A stretch of 64,000 nucleotides of DNA from Lophius americanus (lineage: Eukaryota; Chordata; Actinopteri; Lophiiformes; Lophiidae). A model generated the notes under the pieces. It ran no database searches. It was not told the DNA's origin and saw nothing but the letters and a program-made list of their open reading frames with translations. The stretch covers positions 4,532,501 to 4,596,500 of the forward strand of contig JBBDHG010000028.1 in the NCBI GenBank assembly GCA_037951165.1, in the 5' to 3' direction. Positions 36,401 through 46,669 of the stretch are shown piece after piece (position 1 is the first letter of the stretch; each line of letters opens with the position of its first letter). The position numbers and the translations under genes were made by a program.

Positions 36401-39400
36401 TTTTTATGACATGTTAGGGCATTTAACTTGCACACATAAAATCCTACATTAATGAAAAAATATTAAATTATATCAGTCCTCCATTATTATTGGCCCTAAT
36501 TTAGACATAGATTGTATGTATGTACCACAAATGTGTCAAAAAAATTTGTATATCCAACAAAAAAGAGCTTTTTCTCACAGAGTCTCCATTTTCATCTCTC
36601 TGTGCTCCTTCTCCTCTTCTTCTTTTTCTGTCAAGGGACTACAGCTCACTGTGACAAAAGCCGAAGGCTTGTTTGAACCAATCACCTCCAGTCCATCGAC
36701 GTCCTGTAATCAAAGAGACAAGGAGTGGCAGAGGTACGACCGAGTCGTTGCTGTTGACTGAGTCATTGATATGTATGTCCCAGGTAAGTCTCAGATCTTT
36801 ATAATCAAGCCTCAAGTCCAACCCTAATTCAGACATAAAAGTCCCATGTCCCGAATATTCAATGGTGGGTCCCAAACAAATCATAAGTCAGTGAAGAATA
36901 TCTGAGTTTACAGTGTGAACTGGAATGCACCACAAAGTCCAAGTTGACCTTTGCACATATAGTAATATAGACTTTAGAGTTTACGAGGTGCCGATGAAAG
37001 CACCATAAATCCCAGTGTATGTGGGTGATGTGTGTGTGCCAAACCTCGAGCCACACAGCAGAGAGGAGAGAACAGCGCATCCATAAGAGTGTGCCCCAAA
37101 ATATTTATCAAAATGACTCTCACGATAGCTGTAAAGTAAGCTTGTGTTACACCTTCACAGATTTATTCACCAAATGGAAAACTCCCAGGCAACTTCTGTC
37201 CCAAAGCCGTTTTTGTTTGCTATCAGCCGATACTTGTTTCCTGACCAGTCACACCCAGGAAGTACAGTCAGAGAGAGCAAATCCTTCATGATAGGATGAG
37301 ATGTTGTGGAACACACTGTCTCTGTCGCTGTGGCTTCATTAATACTAAACAATGTGTACTTCCTGTACGCTGTGCTTCCATCTCCGGCATCACTCCTTCT
37401 GTTCATATTATATTCAATAGATTACTGCCACAAATGAGACTATGTTTTAATTGACATGGTGAGTAAAAGGACGATGACAGAAGACCAGAAGAAATAAGGT
37501 AATTTGATAACGACGTGTTACTTGGAGGGTAAATAGGATTAAATGGGAACTGTCTGTGCACATTTATTAATTGTTTACTGCGGTGGCCGACAGGGGCAAA
37601 CGCACTGCAAACATCAATTTGACATCATGTGCATGCTTCTAAACAGGAAATCATCTTCATCAATTTCGCAACACACTCACGCTGCAAGCCACAACACAAA
37701 ACAACAGAATTAGCCGTGGTAGCTTCGCTGGGTCATGCAGTCATGTGACTAAGAATAAAACTTTAATCGACGTCGCAAAAACAACAAATAAACTTAAAAA
37801 TGACCCTAACATGCACAGTACCCTAACCTACAGTAAACAAGGTTTATTGTACTTGAAGAAAACTCTTAACCACCATGGCAGCTACTGACTTCAGTTGTCG
37901 CCATGGCAACGTGTACACAACGGTGTATGTAGACAGTTATGTTCATAATTTAAAGATAATCAGGGATACTTTAATATTAACTGATAAGGAATAAAATACA
38001 TTTGAATCTAAACGTGAAAACAATGTGTCACTTTAAAGTGAAACACAGGTCTTTTTTATTTTTGTTATTATTATTTTGTTATTATTATGATTGAAATGTC
38101 TTTAACATTTCAGAATTGCCAAAATGGCAATTTTAAGTGAAATGGCATTTTTTAAGTGAAATGCAACCAGTTTTGTTAAATGGATACATAATATTGTGGG
38201 AAATCGATCGCAGACCCCTCAATCGAAACAAACCGTAATCGTATCGTGGCAGACTTTGTGATATAGATCGTCGTATATATCGTATTGTTGTCCAAAGAAT
38301 CGATATAATCGTGATGGAACTGCTGATTCACTCCCCTAGAAAAAAATACACGTGCTTGTGTGTATCTGTGTTTTATTGCTGTGTGCGGTAAACTCTTCTG
38401 TGTGCTTGTATAGCATCACCTTCCTACAATAATGGCCTACGTACTTTTTTGACAGAAATCCTTTTTTTGTTGCCTAAATCGTCTCCTCGTGATGCTGGCC
38501 TCCTCTGGTAAAATCGCCTACAGCCTCAGTTGGACAGATCTTGCGATTCTACCCCTGTAGTATAATGGCCTATGTCAAAAGTAAGCCTGTGTGTGCGACT
38601 GTGCTTGGTTCAGTTTTTTGTGTTTTTTGGAAAAACCTGAAAAAATTACTTACGCAATTATTTTAGGAAGGTGACGATATTCAAGCAGGTAAATTTGTGT
38701 GGTTGGCACTGCTGCCTCCCAGCAAGAAAGTGGCAGGTTCAAATCCACCTCCACCTTTCCGTGTGGAGTTTGCATGTTCTCCCTGTGTGTGAATGGGTTC
38801 TCTCCAGGAACTCCAGCTTCCTCCCACAGTCCAAAAACATACAATATAGGTGAATTGGTGACACCAAGGAGTGAGAGCGGTTGTATGTCTCTATGTGTCA
38901 GCCCAGGCCCAAACACTGGAGGAGGTGAAGGGGCAGATATAGTTAAGATTCCTGACTCACTCTTAGAAATGAAAATTGGATATTATCTGCATTGCTATTG
39001 CTTTTTTTATGTTTAAACAACTAAGTAATTGCATCTATGACAATTACATGAATGGCATTTCATTGCATTTATGAAATAGTAAATGGTTCTGGAATTACAT
39101 AATTGCGTTTAGTAAGGTCAACATAATTGTTTAGTACATACAACCTTATTGTGTTTGGTACATGAAACACAATACATTTAGTACATGTGAGATAAATGTG
39201 GGCAGTAAATGGAATATAACTTTATTTCTGAAATCATATCCGTGTGATGTGGCACTGAATGAAATGTTGGTGGCATTTGCTTAAAAACAGTGAGTTATAA
39301 TTACGTTTCTAATCTTGTGAACCTTTATTCAACCTACGTTTGTGGCACCAGTTGACCTAATTAAGTGAAGTAAATGTGATATATTATTTCTTATGATGTT

Positions 39401-42400
39401 ATTTCTCCTTCTGGCCCACTCACCAACAGGCTCATCAGCTGGAACTGCAGCCGTGGCGGTGCACACATACCTGATGGACGCCACTCCCTCTCAGAGTTAT
39501 GACTCCATCAAATCCAATCACACACATACACATACACACTGGTGGGACATTTTACGGCTTGAAAATAAAGTATAAAATAATCTCTGGTCTACTGATCATA
39601 AATATTATCTTTGGCAGTTCAGTACTGCAATTTCGACTTACTTGTGGATCAAAGTATGTCCTGATAGTGAGTGTACACTTGGCTCGGATTGGGCAAACTG
39701 TGTAAATTTAAATGACTTATGAGCCAAAGCAGAGAGTTTTTCAATTTGTGTGTTACCGGTTTATTTGTGTCCATGTCCTCTCCTAGCTCCTGGTACTGGT
39801 GCTGCAGGTATGCACTCTGTTTCCAGGACCGTGAGGCTGGACGCAGAGGTTCAGCACAAACCATACCTACAGAATGAAAGAAGAGAGAATGCTGTTAATC
39901 CAATCGTCTTTCACATTATTTTAGATTGCTTTACAATTCATTTTATTTCCTTAAGACAGTATACTGTGCACACCGAAAAAAGGAAAAAATATTTTGTTGC
40001 ATTTATGTTTTGGTGGTATTAATTGATTTAATATCTTAAACAGCCTAAATTTACCATAACATGACAAATCGTTTGGTCAAACATTTTGTCAAATATTAAG
40101 AAAAGGATTTTGATAAAATGTTGTATTTCTTGGAAAAAAAAGCCACTTTTAATAAGGTTAGCTCAACCTGCTGCTGCTAAAGCGTGTTTAAAGAAAGATA
40201 TTATGTTAAATCAAGTTGCATAATTCGGTTCGGCAAGCCATACTCAAATATGCCCCCAAATTTTCAATAGCCATGATTAAAGCCTGCCCCTCTGTGGCCC
40301 TTTTGGCATGTGGTGTCCCCCAGGGCTCTATCGCTAGTCCCTTACTCTATAGCTGCCACAGGGTCACAATATAACCGAGTTCAGTCACACTGTTCACCCA
40401 ACTCTGATTTTTTTTGTGACCCAAAATGTGCTGAACCAAACAGTTCAGCAGGGCATTAAAGGCATAACTGAATAGTATGTTTTGACCTTAATCTGCCCTA
40501 ATGGAGTAATTGGAAAGGTCTCAAGAGAGGGAAATTTGTAGAACTCTTAGTCACTTATCAGCTAATTTCTGTTTGACATCATTATGTTGGGATACAAAAA
40601 AAAGAATGAAGAAGGTTGGGAACATGGCTGATGGGATAAATCTGGATGTGCAGCATACCGTATACGTCTGCATGTACCTGATTCTTTACGGATACTTCTT
40701 GGTATTCCTACACGTGTGATAGGCTCCCGTCTTCCCTGCTCCGTCCGAGTCAGCGTGGATCTGATGCCACTTATTTCGTTCCCACAGTACGGGGGTACAG
40801 TCCAAAATTCACTGCCTACACGGTCCCCCTGATAGTTTGAAGAAAAGACACATGCCTGAACATGCTGCAGAGAAAATGTACTTTCGAAATGTCAGAGCAG
40901 ACAAAGTGAATAAGTGTCATACGTGTCCAGAGAAGATGAGTGGCATGGCATGTTTGAGAAGTTCCCTCTGCTCCTGAGTTTCTCTGAAGCAGTTACTTTG
41001 GTGCATCAGCAAGCTTTCAATAGGCCTGTCAAGCGAATCTTGAAAGAGTTGAATCAAGCAGCAGTTGAAAAGAGAAATAGAAAGACAGAAGCGAAACAAC
41101 AATGTACATTAAAAGAATCCCTTTGATGTTATGAAATCATTAGATATCTCCCAATACAATTTGCTTGAAATAAGAAGCCCCATTTGATTTTTTTCACATT
41201 TGACACCATTCAGATTTCATCGGTTTTTCTCTAATAACATGAGGACTGTTGATATTCTGCTATACTGTTAATGTCACTAAAAGTTCATGTAAGGCTGTTT
41301 ATTGTGGCTTATGCCAGATGTCTGCAGTTACTAACTCTGTAATAATGATGCAAATCCGAGCCGTTGTCCACTCTCACCCGCTCACCAGATAAGATGTTCT
41401 GCTGCCGTCTGCGCCCTGCCATATGTGCATGCCAGCGTTGCAGAGCATTGCTCTGGGTGTTTCTGGAGCCTAAGTTGAGCCCATACATCCTCTTTTCCAC
41501 ACCCTCTGAGTGGGGCCTCTTTGGGGCCTCAGGCAGAGGATCTCTCTGGGATGTTGGTATTCGTCTCATCAACTTGAAGTTGGAAGGAACACAGGGAGAA
41601 CCAGAGGAGTCTGAGGTAGCACAGTATTTGTATTGTGTGTGCCATTTACAGAGTGTGGGTAACTTTTGCATAATGGGTTTAGAAAATTATTTTTTTATTA
41701 CATTTGTTGACAGTGTGTTTGTTGTGAGTGTACCTCTGTCTCCCCTTTGTCCTCCAGATAACTTCTGAAATCCTCTAAACTACCCAGGATGCTATGTGGA
41801 AGAAGCATGCCTTGTTCATCAAACTGAATCCCTTCAAACCCTGATAAAAGAATTTGAATGACATCTGTTTCAGCCTTGAGGATGCCTACTATGACTAGGA
41901 TAGGATCTCATTATGTAAGAGTATGTTAACATGCTGAGATGGAAAGGAATACAACTAACCTGTGTATTTCAGAGTTTGAGGATCTGGATCCAGGTTCAAA
42001 TCTCGTACAGTATTTCTAGCTTCATCAGCTGAATGACACTTTCGTGTAAAAGCCATGATCACTGGTTTCTGACGACCCTTGGGTGGCTTTGGTATATGAA
42101 GCTGTAGTCATAACACATGCTTGTTACACACACACAACTACTTAAAACTTGTTTAGACTTTTACTTTCAACTTTGTTTTTTGTTTTTTTCAATAATTCAA
42201 AAACTATTCATGGACCAGGTTCAAATCTTATACACCAATAGACCTTACTTCCAGGAAGAACCGGATTGAATTTGGAACCACTCATTTGAATATTTCTGAC
42301 ACTAGAGGGAGGTTTATCTCCAAAATCAGTTTTCGGGTGATGATTTCCCAACCATTGGTCCAATTTAGCATAAATTTGGTGCATATGAATCAACTGGAGG

Positions 42401-44657
42401 AGATCTAACTTATATATCATATTTTACCCTCATAGTTCATATTTTACTCACTAGATGGAACTTTCTGCGGAAAAAAATAAATAAAACATCACTTCCTAAC
42501 CATTGGCACAATTTAGTTAAAATTTTTTCTCAAGGGCAGTCTTTGAGGAAGGAGATCTAACTTGTATATGTCATAACTTACTATAATTGTTCATATTTCA
42601 CTAAAAAGGGGGCCTTTTTTTCTTATTTGCAAAAAACATAGTTTTTTGACTGTGACTTCTCCATAAGTCCAATTATGTCTAGAGTGGATAATTTCAATAG
42701 ACCCAAGGAGATCCGCATATATACATATATAACATATATTATTTCACTATAATACTTCATATTTTAATGATTAGGGAAAGCTTTTTGTGGGAAACCATTA
42801 TTTGTCTGTAACTCTCCGATCCCAAGTCCAAATGTGTCTTAATGCAGCTCATATGAACTGACTAAAGGAAATCTGTCTTGTTTTATTGCTGAGCTCAGAA
42901 AACAATAGTTAGCTATACTTATCTTCATTATTGAATCACTAGGGTATCTTATTTTAGAGCATATTGCATATTGACTGAATAAAGTTCAGTCAATATGGAC
43001 TGCTTGAGATTCTTAATGAGTTAACATTAATTTGAGGAGTTCAATTAGGGGAAATTCCTTGCCCAACGCAGGGGATTTGGGACGTTTCATATTATTGCTA
43101 TGTGGGATTTCAGCACAGCTCCAGTTAGTCCTTGTCTTTTGTATGCTTCACTGCCAGCTTTGACTCCACCATGTTTTCCTGCATTCCATGACAAAATAAT
43201 GAAACAATATGTCAAAAATATCAGAACTTGTACGGATCTCTGTAGAGAACTTAAAATACATCCATGTAACAATGGGGCCTGTTCTCCAAATCTCAATGAA
43301 ATTTGAGATAGCTGAAGGTAATTCTTTATTTTCTTTAATAGCTGTCTCTAATCCATTCTCCGTGTTTTAAAAGCTTTATTCCAAACTTGATTTACCTTTG
43401 TACATTATTGCGTCCACCGAAGAACAAGCTTTCTATTTATAAACTTTTCTTTTAGGGTCAGATCTGTCCTTCAACTGTAATTAAGCTACGTTCCGTATTC
43501 AAGTTTTCAACTGGCCATTGTAATTATAGGTTTTAATTTCCCTCCAGTCCCATTTTTAAACTCTTCAATTCTACTTTTTCAAATGTTCATGTCCCTTCCT
43601 ATTCATCCTTTATATCCTTTTTCCATTCCTATTCTATTATATGAATTGTTATTGGTCGGAGGTCATTCTCTATAGTTATTTCTTCCAAGAGCTCAATACT
43701 ACTTATTCCAGCCAATGATTGTGATACCAGTGTGAGATTAAAATCGCATTCTGTGCCTTCATGAAATTTCTTGGGGAAGGGTTTAAACACACCTGCCTCT
43801 ATTTTCTTTGGGATAAGTGAGGATGAACATGATCAGAGACAAGCATCAGAGGGACAGCCCAGCTTGGGTGTTTTTGAGACAAAGTAAGAGAGGTCAGATG
43901 AGATGGTTTGGATATCAATAAAGGAGGGATAGTTCATCTATTTAAAGAGGGATGCAAGAGATGGAGCTGCCTGGCAGAAGAGAAAGGGGGAACAACAAGG
44001 AGGAACTTTCTGGATGTGGTGAGAGAGGACTGGTTGATCTGTGGCCGTTGGTTGATTGGACGGAGGAAATTCTATAGAAGAGGATAAGATGGAAACAGAT
44101 GATCTGCTATGGTGACCCCTTAATAATTGATTGATTGGTAACCCCTTAATTAATGAATAGCCTGATGAAGAAGAGGAAGTCCTTACATAACCCTCTTTGG
44201 TCTAGATTTTAATCATACATATTTATAAATTCCTGTTCTTAATGGTCTATATTAGTTTCTTTGTTTGTGAAATATTGCAAATCCTCAACAATTTCGTCTA
44301 TGCCTCTGCTCGAATATCCTCTAAAAGTGACATTTTACTCTCGTTTGAGTCCGATAACTTGGACGCATATGTGCTTTTGTTTTAAATGCACTCATTAATA
44401 ATTTAAGTTCTTTGGCAATTTTCAATTAGACTTCTTGCATCCCACAGCAGGATAAACGCAGAAAGATTTGAGGACTTTCTAAATCCTATCATGATCTCGT
44501 CACTACTGCCCGGCCCGGTGGATGTTACGGTACAGCTCCGAACTATGTGGTTCGGTGCTGCTGAAACGCATACTGATGACAGACAGATCAGAGGGAGCAG
44601 GGAAAGGGTTTTAGAGCTGACCTGGGGAACTTGAGGGTCCAAACGTCCATAACTCAT
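27365..44657 (-). CDS. mycbpap: MYCBP-associated protein, complete gene of 17 coding exons
   Basis: Exons read on the minus strand: 44622-44657, 41960-42101, 41734-41840, 41386-41572, 40923-41038, 40678-40828, 39757-39866, 36579-36703, 36034-36142, 32884-33390, 32640-32792, 32203-32295, 31904-32020, 31624-31747, 31476-31543, 27821-27952, 27365-27493. All junction phases agree and give 801 residues plus stop; human MYCBPAP is somewhat longer (about 950). Landmarks shared with MYCBPAP are LPHSILGSLEDF, ALQRWHAHMAGRRRQQN, QSNCFRETQEQREL, GSEFWTVP, GLEVIGS, ALRFCGQLACWTGN, LWQLNTHPLLLQGA and RPSSPADFYITEEQ. The family is known from sperm and motile cilia (also called CFAP147, at the axonemal central apparatus). 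A consensus RFX X-box in the promoter fits that role. The large exon (residues 362-530) has the look of an ASH/MSP-like beta domain, which is inference. Confidence 0.92.
27821..27952 (-). CDS. mycbpap: mycbpap exon 16 (probable GC donor)
   Basis: Acceptor CTGAACAG. Encodes ESRKRRKTGKKKDEDQKPNT and DDMEQKLLDIYTKLLHKK. The only donor that keeps phase with the last exon is AAA|GCAAGT, a GC-type 5' splice site with an otherwise strong match. A GT two bases further within GCAAGTC shifts the frame. Confidence 0.7.
28560..28990 (+). mobile_element. L2-like LINE 3' end with TTA-repeat tail
   Basis: Broken LINE text (GDRSSPSGSLSCGTFLPD, then SFKLLPETRLFKS) is followed by AAGTGCTATACAAAGAAATT and (TTA)n at 28958-28982, the usual 3' end of this family. 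Lies in mycbpap intron 15. Confidence 0.65.
31476..31543 (-). CDS. mycbpap: mycbpap exon 15 (Lys-rich)
   Basis: Acceptor ATCGCAG, donor GAG|GTGAGG. Encodes MAEDDEKKGAAANKGKSKSK, a low-complexity basic linker; supported mainly by splice sites and phase. Confidence 0.75.
31624..31747 (-). CDS. mycbpap: mycbpap exon 14
   Basis: The acceptor is the second AG of CTGCAGGCAG; the first would break the frame. Donor TCTG|GTGAGA. Encodes LLWRKLLDDMVVEAMQLKKV and LGIPERDTWSDDRKI. Confidence 0.85.
31904..32020 (-). CDS. mycbpap: mycbpap exon 13
   Basis: Acceptor CCTGCTCCAG, donor ACG|GTAATA. Encodes VVLSLPDESDQEKHLAQINS and FLQLCEPSDMTVQKAHLT. Confidence 0.88.
32203..32295 (-). CDS. mycbpap: mycbpap exon 12
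   Basis: Acceptor TTAGCTGCAG, donor CAG|GTAAAC. Encodes YRHQPVEDLKRLWQEMSPGG and DFSFNTLRQ. The junction NPK|YRHQPVEDLKRLW parallels the same spot in the human protein. Confidence 0.9.
32640..32792 (-). CDS. mycbpap: mycbpap exon 11
   Basis: Acceptor CCGTGTTCAG, donor AAG|GTATAT, 51 codons. Encodes EQRKLEKRVMVELCQSIVYE and TPERPSSPADFYITEEQVF. Confidence 0.92.
32884..33390 (-). CDS. mycbpap: mycbpap exon 10 (large exon)
   Basis: Acceptor AATGATAAG, donor GAG|GTGGTG, phase 0 at both ends, 169 codons. Encodes GDVGINATIFFEAMTGEKVS, NEGITAIFYSWQRLLLP, GVILPGETLQIEFSYKSREA and LWQLNTHPLLLQGA. The alternating beta pattern and the 'exceeds normal text' of LPGE..I.F.Y.S resemble MSP/ASH-type domains of ciliary proteins. 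Confidence 0.92.
33990..34009. repeat. Short (TA)n microsatellite
   Basis: About ten TA units followed by a T run, 130 bp before the Tc1 relic. Confidence 0.9.
34138..35632 (+). mobile_element. Degenerate Tc1-like transposon
   Basis: Terminal inverted repeats CTACTCAAAAAAATAAAGGG and, reversed at the right, CTACTCAAAAAAGTAAAGGG. The plus strand holds pieces of a DD34E-type transposase: an HTH start (MRRYLLPTEVAQVVQLLQDG), then stops, RTRLHEGGMRAR-like text, a gap, GGSVMIWGG, RYRDEILRAIVRPYAGAVGP and GFLLVHENA. Stops, frameshifts and loss of the middle make it inactive. It lies in mycbpap intron 9. Confidence 0.88.
34800..34851. repeat. 20-bp perfect inverted repeat inside the Tc1 relic
   Basis: Arms GTCACATGTGCTCAATGTGA (34800-34819) and its reverse complement (34832-34851), 12 bp apart. 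A second overlapping pairing uses AAGTCTGTCACAT and ATGTGACAGACTT. It lies at the place where the transposase middle section is missing. Confidence 0.85.
36034..36142 (-). CDS. mycbpap: mycbpap exon 9
   Basis: Acceptor ATGTCCCACAG, donor CAG|GTATAT. Encodes IPALRFCGQLACWTGNSPTN, one of the best conserved blocks. Confidence 0.92.
36579..36703 (-). CDS. mycbpap: mycbpap exon 8
   Basis: Acceptor TGATTACAG, donor ACTCT|GTGAGA. Encodes DVDGLEVIGSNKPSAFVTVS followed by a Glu/Lys-rich linker. Confidence 0.9.
37580..37930 (+). mobile_element. hAT-like MITE, copy A (partial)
   Basis: Begins GCGGTGGCCGACAGGGGCAA with CGCACTGCAA and shares with copies B and C the blocks CATCTTCATCAA, AACAACAAATAAACTTAA, ATGACCCTAACAT, AGTAAACAAG and ACTTCAG.TGTCGCCATGG. 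It lies in mycbpap intron 7. The right terminus was not found. Confidence 0.6.
37897..37910 (+). promoter_or_regulatory. X-box-like palindrome in MITE copy A
   Basis: GTCGCCATGGCAAC, full match to the RFX consensus, identical to the sense-strand X-box of the mycbpap promoter. Located in mycbpap intron 7 inside the repeat. Confidence 0.55.
38696..38925 (+). mobile_element. tRNA-related SINE, copy 2
   Basis: Same family and orientation as the copy at 14120: GTGGTTGGCACTGCTGCCTC, GGTTCAAATCC, AGTTTGCATGTTCTCCC and CTTCCTCCCACAGTCCAAAA. Lies in mycbpap intron 7. Confidence 0.8.
39757..39866 (-). CDS. mycbpap: mycbpap exon 7
   Basis: Acceptor TTCTGTAG, donor CCG|GTAACA. Encodes MVCAEPLRPASRSWKQSAYL and QHQYQELGEDMDTNKP. 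Confidence 0.88.
40678..40828 (-). CDS. mycbpap: mycbpap exon 6
   Basis: Acceptor AACTATCAG, chosen over a second AG 13 bp downstream because only it keeps phase. Donor CAG|GTACAT. Encodes GDRVGSEFWTVPPYCGNEIS through GIPRSIRKES. Confidence 0.88.
40923..41038 (-). CDS. mycbpap: mycbpap exon 5
   Basis: Acceptor CTCTTTCAAG, donor CAC|GTATGA. Encodes SLDRPIESLLMHQSNCFRET and EQRELLKHAMPLIFSGH, closely matching the family. Confidence 0.9.
41386..41572 (-). CDS. mycbpap: mycbpap exon 4
   Basis: The acceptor is chosen as CCAACTTCAAG, which has a long pyrimidine tract and keeps phase 0; a second AG 37 bp upstream breaks the frame. Donor CTG|GTGAGC. Encodes LMRRIPTSQRDPLPEAPKRP and ALQRWHAHMAGRRRQQNILS. 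Confidence 0.87.
41734..41840 (-). CDS. mycbpap: mycbpap exon 3
   Basis: Acceptor TTTATCAG, donor GAG|GTACAC. Encodes FEGIQFDEQGMLLPHSILGS; the LPHSILGSLEDF core is a strong match to the family. Confidence 0.88.
41960..42101 (-). CDS. mycbpap: mycbpap exon 2
   Basis: Acceptor TGACTACAG, donor ACAG|GTTAGT. Encodes LHIPKPPKGRQKPVIMAFTR and LNLDPDPQTLKYTG. Confidence 0.85.
42170..43090 (+). repeat. Dispersed repeat with internal periodic units, copy 1
   Basis: Within it, a loose unit recurs every 100-200 bp: 'ttcatattt.actcactaga' then a Phe/Lys-like AT stretch, 'accattgg.ccaatttag', 'ggagatctaacttatat'. It ends AATTAGGGGAAATTCCTTGC and AACGCAGGGGATTTGGGA. The same ending is found at 60490-60530. 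Lies in mycbpap intron 1. Confidence 0.55.
43795..44110 (+). mobile_element. RTE-type LINE fragment (C-terminus only)
   Basis: Broken frames carry the same C-terminal text as the fragment at 46080: MNMIRDKHQRDSPA, RGQMRWFGY, MQEMELPGRRE and FLDVVREDW. Lies in mycbpap intron 1. Confidence 0.75.
44622..44657 (-). CDS. mycbpap: mycbpap exon 1 (start codon)
   Basis: Encodes MSYGRLDPQVPQ, then CAG|GTCAGC. The ATG has G at -3. The start is supported by in-phase joining to exon 2 (LHIPKPPKGRQ) and by the X-box 122 bp upstream; it is the least certain exon because it is only 12 codons. Confidence 0.7.
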
Positions 44658-44778
44658 CGCAGATCCTTCGGTGTAACGACCGTTGAAACAACATCAGTCA
44701 TGGACAACTACAACTAATGTTGGGCAGTAACGTAGCACTGCTAACCAAGCTCACGCGGCGCTTCACTTCCGTCCACTT

Positions 44779-44792
44779 GTTGCCATGGCGAC
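44779..44792 (-). promoter_or_regulatory. RFX X-box in the mycbpap promoter
   Basis: On the sense (minus) strand this reads GTCGCCATGGCAAC, a full match to the RFX consensus GTNRCC-NN-RGYAAC. It sits 122 bp upstream of the mycbpap ATG. X-boxes bound by RFX2/3 drive motile-cilium genes in vertebrates, so the position is what a ciliary gene should show. An ETS-like CGGAAGT lies a few bases closer to the downstream side of the motif on the same strand order. Confidence 0.75.
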
Positions 44793-44799
44793 GAACGCT

Positions 44800-46075
44800 T
44801 CATTTTAGGAGCTACGGTTGAGTATATCTTCTTTTCCGTCCTTAGTGCTTAAACGAGGTTAACCTGATTTGTCAACGTGGGTTTGGGTTGTAATACTGCT
44901 TCCTTCTGGCTTTAGACTTCCTATTCTGCTTCTATATTTAATTGTATTTTAATTCTTTATGTTAAATTGGCTTCATATTTCCCCACGATTACCCATGAGT
45001 CCCCCTCCCGCCTCCATTACAGTGGGCATTCAACGCCCAAAAAATAGTAGGTTGGTAAAAAATGTATTGTTTGGGTTCATTTGATTTGACTGGAGCCTTA
45101 AGTTCTTGTATGCTAGTATCCTACATACATAACACACGTCATGAAGAAACAAAAAGCTCTTAAACAAACAACTACATTAACATTTTGTCTTTATTACCAT
45201 CACCTAACCGGTGTATCTGTGATTGTGTTGGTGTTGGTGTTGTACACGCATTGGATTATGAATATTCTCTCAAGACTATATATACTTGTTCTGTTGTCTT
45301 AGTAAAGTTGTTTAAAAATATTGAGTGATAGCAGTAAGTGAATGCATGCAAACCATCATGCATCCAATCACTGTCTCATCTGCATGCTTAGCCTATCATC
45401 TTCAACTGCGGTCTTTAAGTGTCTCTCTCCCCATCCATTTAGCTCCTTCATGCTACTGGTTATCACGCCCCATTCCTCCCCATCACCGCTTAGTCCTCAC
45501 AGATTCAACACGTTTTTCATTCTTCACCCTCAGCAGAATAATCAGCCGCCACTCCCAGTGTCAAGACTCCAAGGGCGGATGTTCTGTGCCACTGCTCAGA
45601 GCGGAGAGCCTTCGATCTCTCCCCAAGGAGCGCCAAAGACTTTCCAACAATAAAATTTTGTCACCTCAATTGTTGTAATAAATCGATCAACTCATTCATT
45701 CCTAGTTTTCTCTAATTGAAATTGCCAGAGAAAGAAATAGCATACCTAGCAAAATAAAGGTTCTGAAATTCGACTCGGGATAACCCCCAAATGGTTAAAT
45801 CCAGCTATAGTGAGAGGCTAAAACAAGTTGGTGATACTGATCCGCACCAGGTGGAGAAAAGATATGTGGGTACACACGAGTCTCTAGCCTGAGATCACAT
45901 AACACAACATCTTACATTACTTTATTCTGTTTTATGTCTGTCAGGGTGAGAAGTTTGTCACCTAAACATTTGATCTTTTTTCCCAAACATTTGGTCCAAG
46001 TTTGTATCTATACTTAGAATACTTATATAGTATAGCAAACATACTAGTATATATAGTACGTTTTTTAGCAATACA
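44800..46075. other. Intergenic upstream of mycbpap
   Basis: No divergent gene was found opposite the mycbpap promoter. The frames at 45325-45678 are unassigned. Confidence 0.5.
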
Positions 46076-46079
46076 TGTT

Positions 46080-46665
46080 ACATTCTAAAGTAGGCCATGT
46101 ATGTTCACACCAAGGATTGGCTCTGAGCCCCTTCTTGTTTGCTATAGTGATGGACAGGCTAACAGATGAAGTCAGGCAAGAGTCTATGTGGTCTATGATG
46201 TTTGTGGATGACATTGTGACCTGCTTTGAGCAGGGAGCAGGTAGAAGAAAGCCTGCAGAGGTGGAGGTATGCGCTGGAGAGAATGGTGGCACTGAAAAAG
46301 AAGACAGGAGGCAGAGTTGGGGGTGGCAGAGAAGAGGATGTTAAGATTTTGTTTGGGACCGACGAGGATGGACAGGATTAGAAATTTTAACATACGAGGG
46401 ACAGCCCAGGTTAGATGTTTTGGAGACAAAGTAAGAGAGGCCAGATCGAGATGATATAGACAAGTGAAGAGGAGGGATATTGTATCTGTTGGTAGAAGGA
46501 TGCTGGAGATTGAGCTGCCAGGCAGGAGAGAAATGCGAAGGGAGAGACCAAAGAGGAGGTCTCTGGATGAAGTGAGAGAGGACATGTAGTAGGTTGATGA
46601 AGATGCAAAGGATAGAGTTAGATGGAAACAAATGATCAGGGAGGGAGCAGAAGTATTATAGCACA
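46080..46665 (+). mobile_element. RTE-type LINE fragment (RT catalytic core to C-terminus)
   Basis: Translates to HQGLALSPFLFAIVMDRLTD, then MMFVDDIV (the FADD/YxDD box with V for A) and, after a frameshift, MDRIRNFNIRGTAQVRCFGD and ELPGRRE...RPKRRSLDEVRED. This is the common fish RTE-like reverse transcriptase. Stops and shifts make it dead. Confidence 0.85.
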
Positions 46666-46669
46666 CAAT

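Noticed and set aside
45325..45678. 117-codon frame as a divergent gene opposite mycbpap
   Set aside because: Two frames are equally open, with low-complexity Ser/Pro/Leu text and no splice or domain support.
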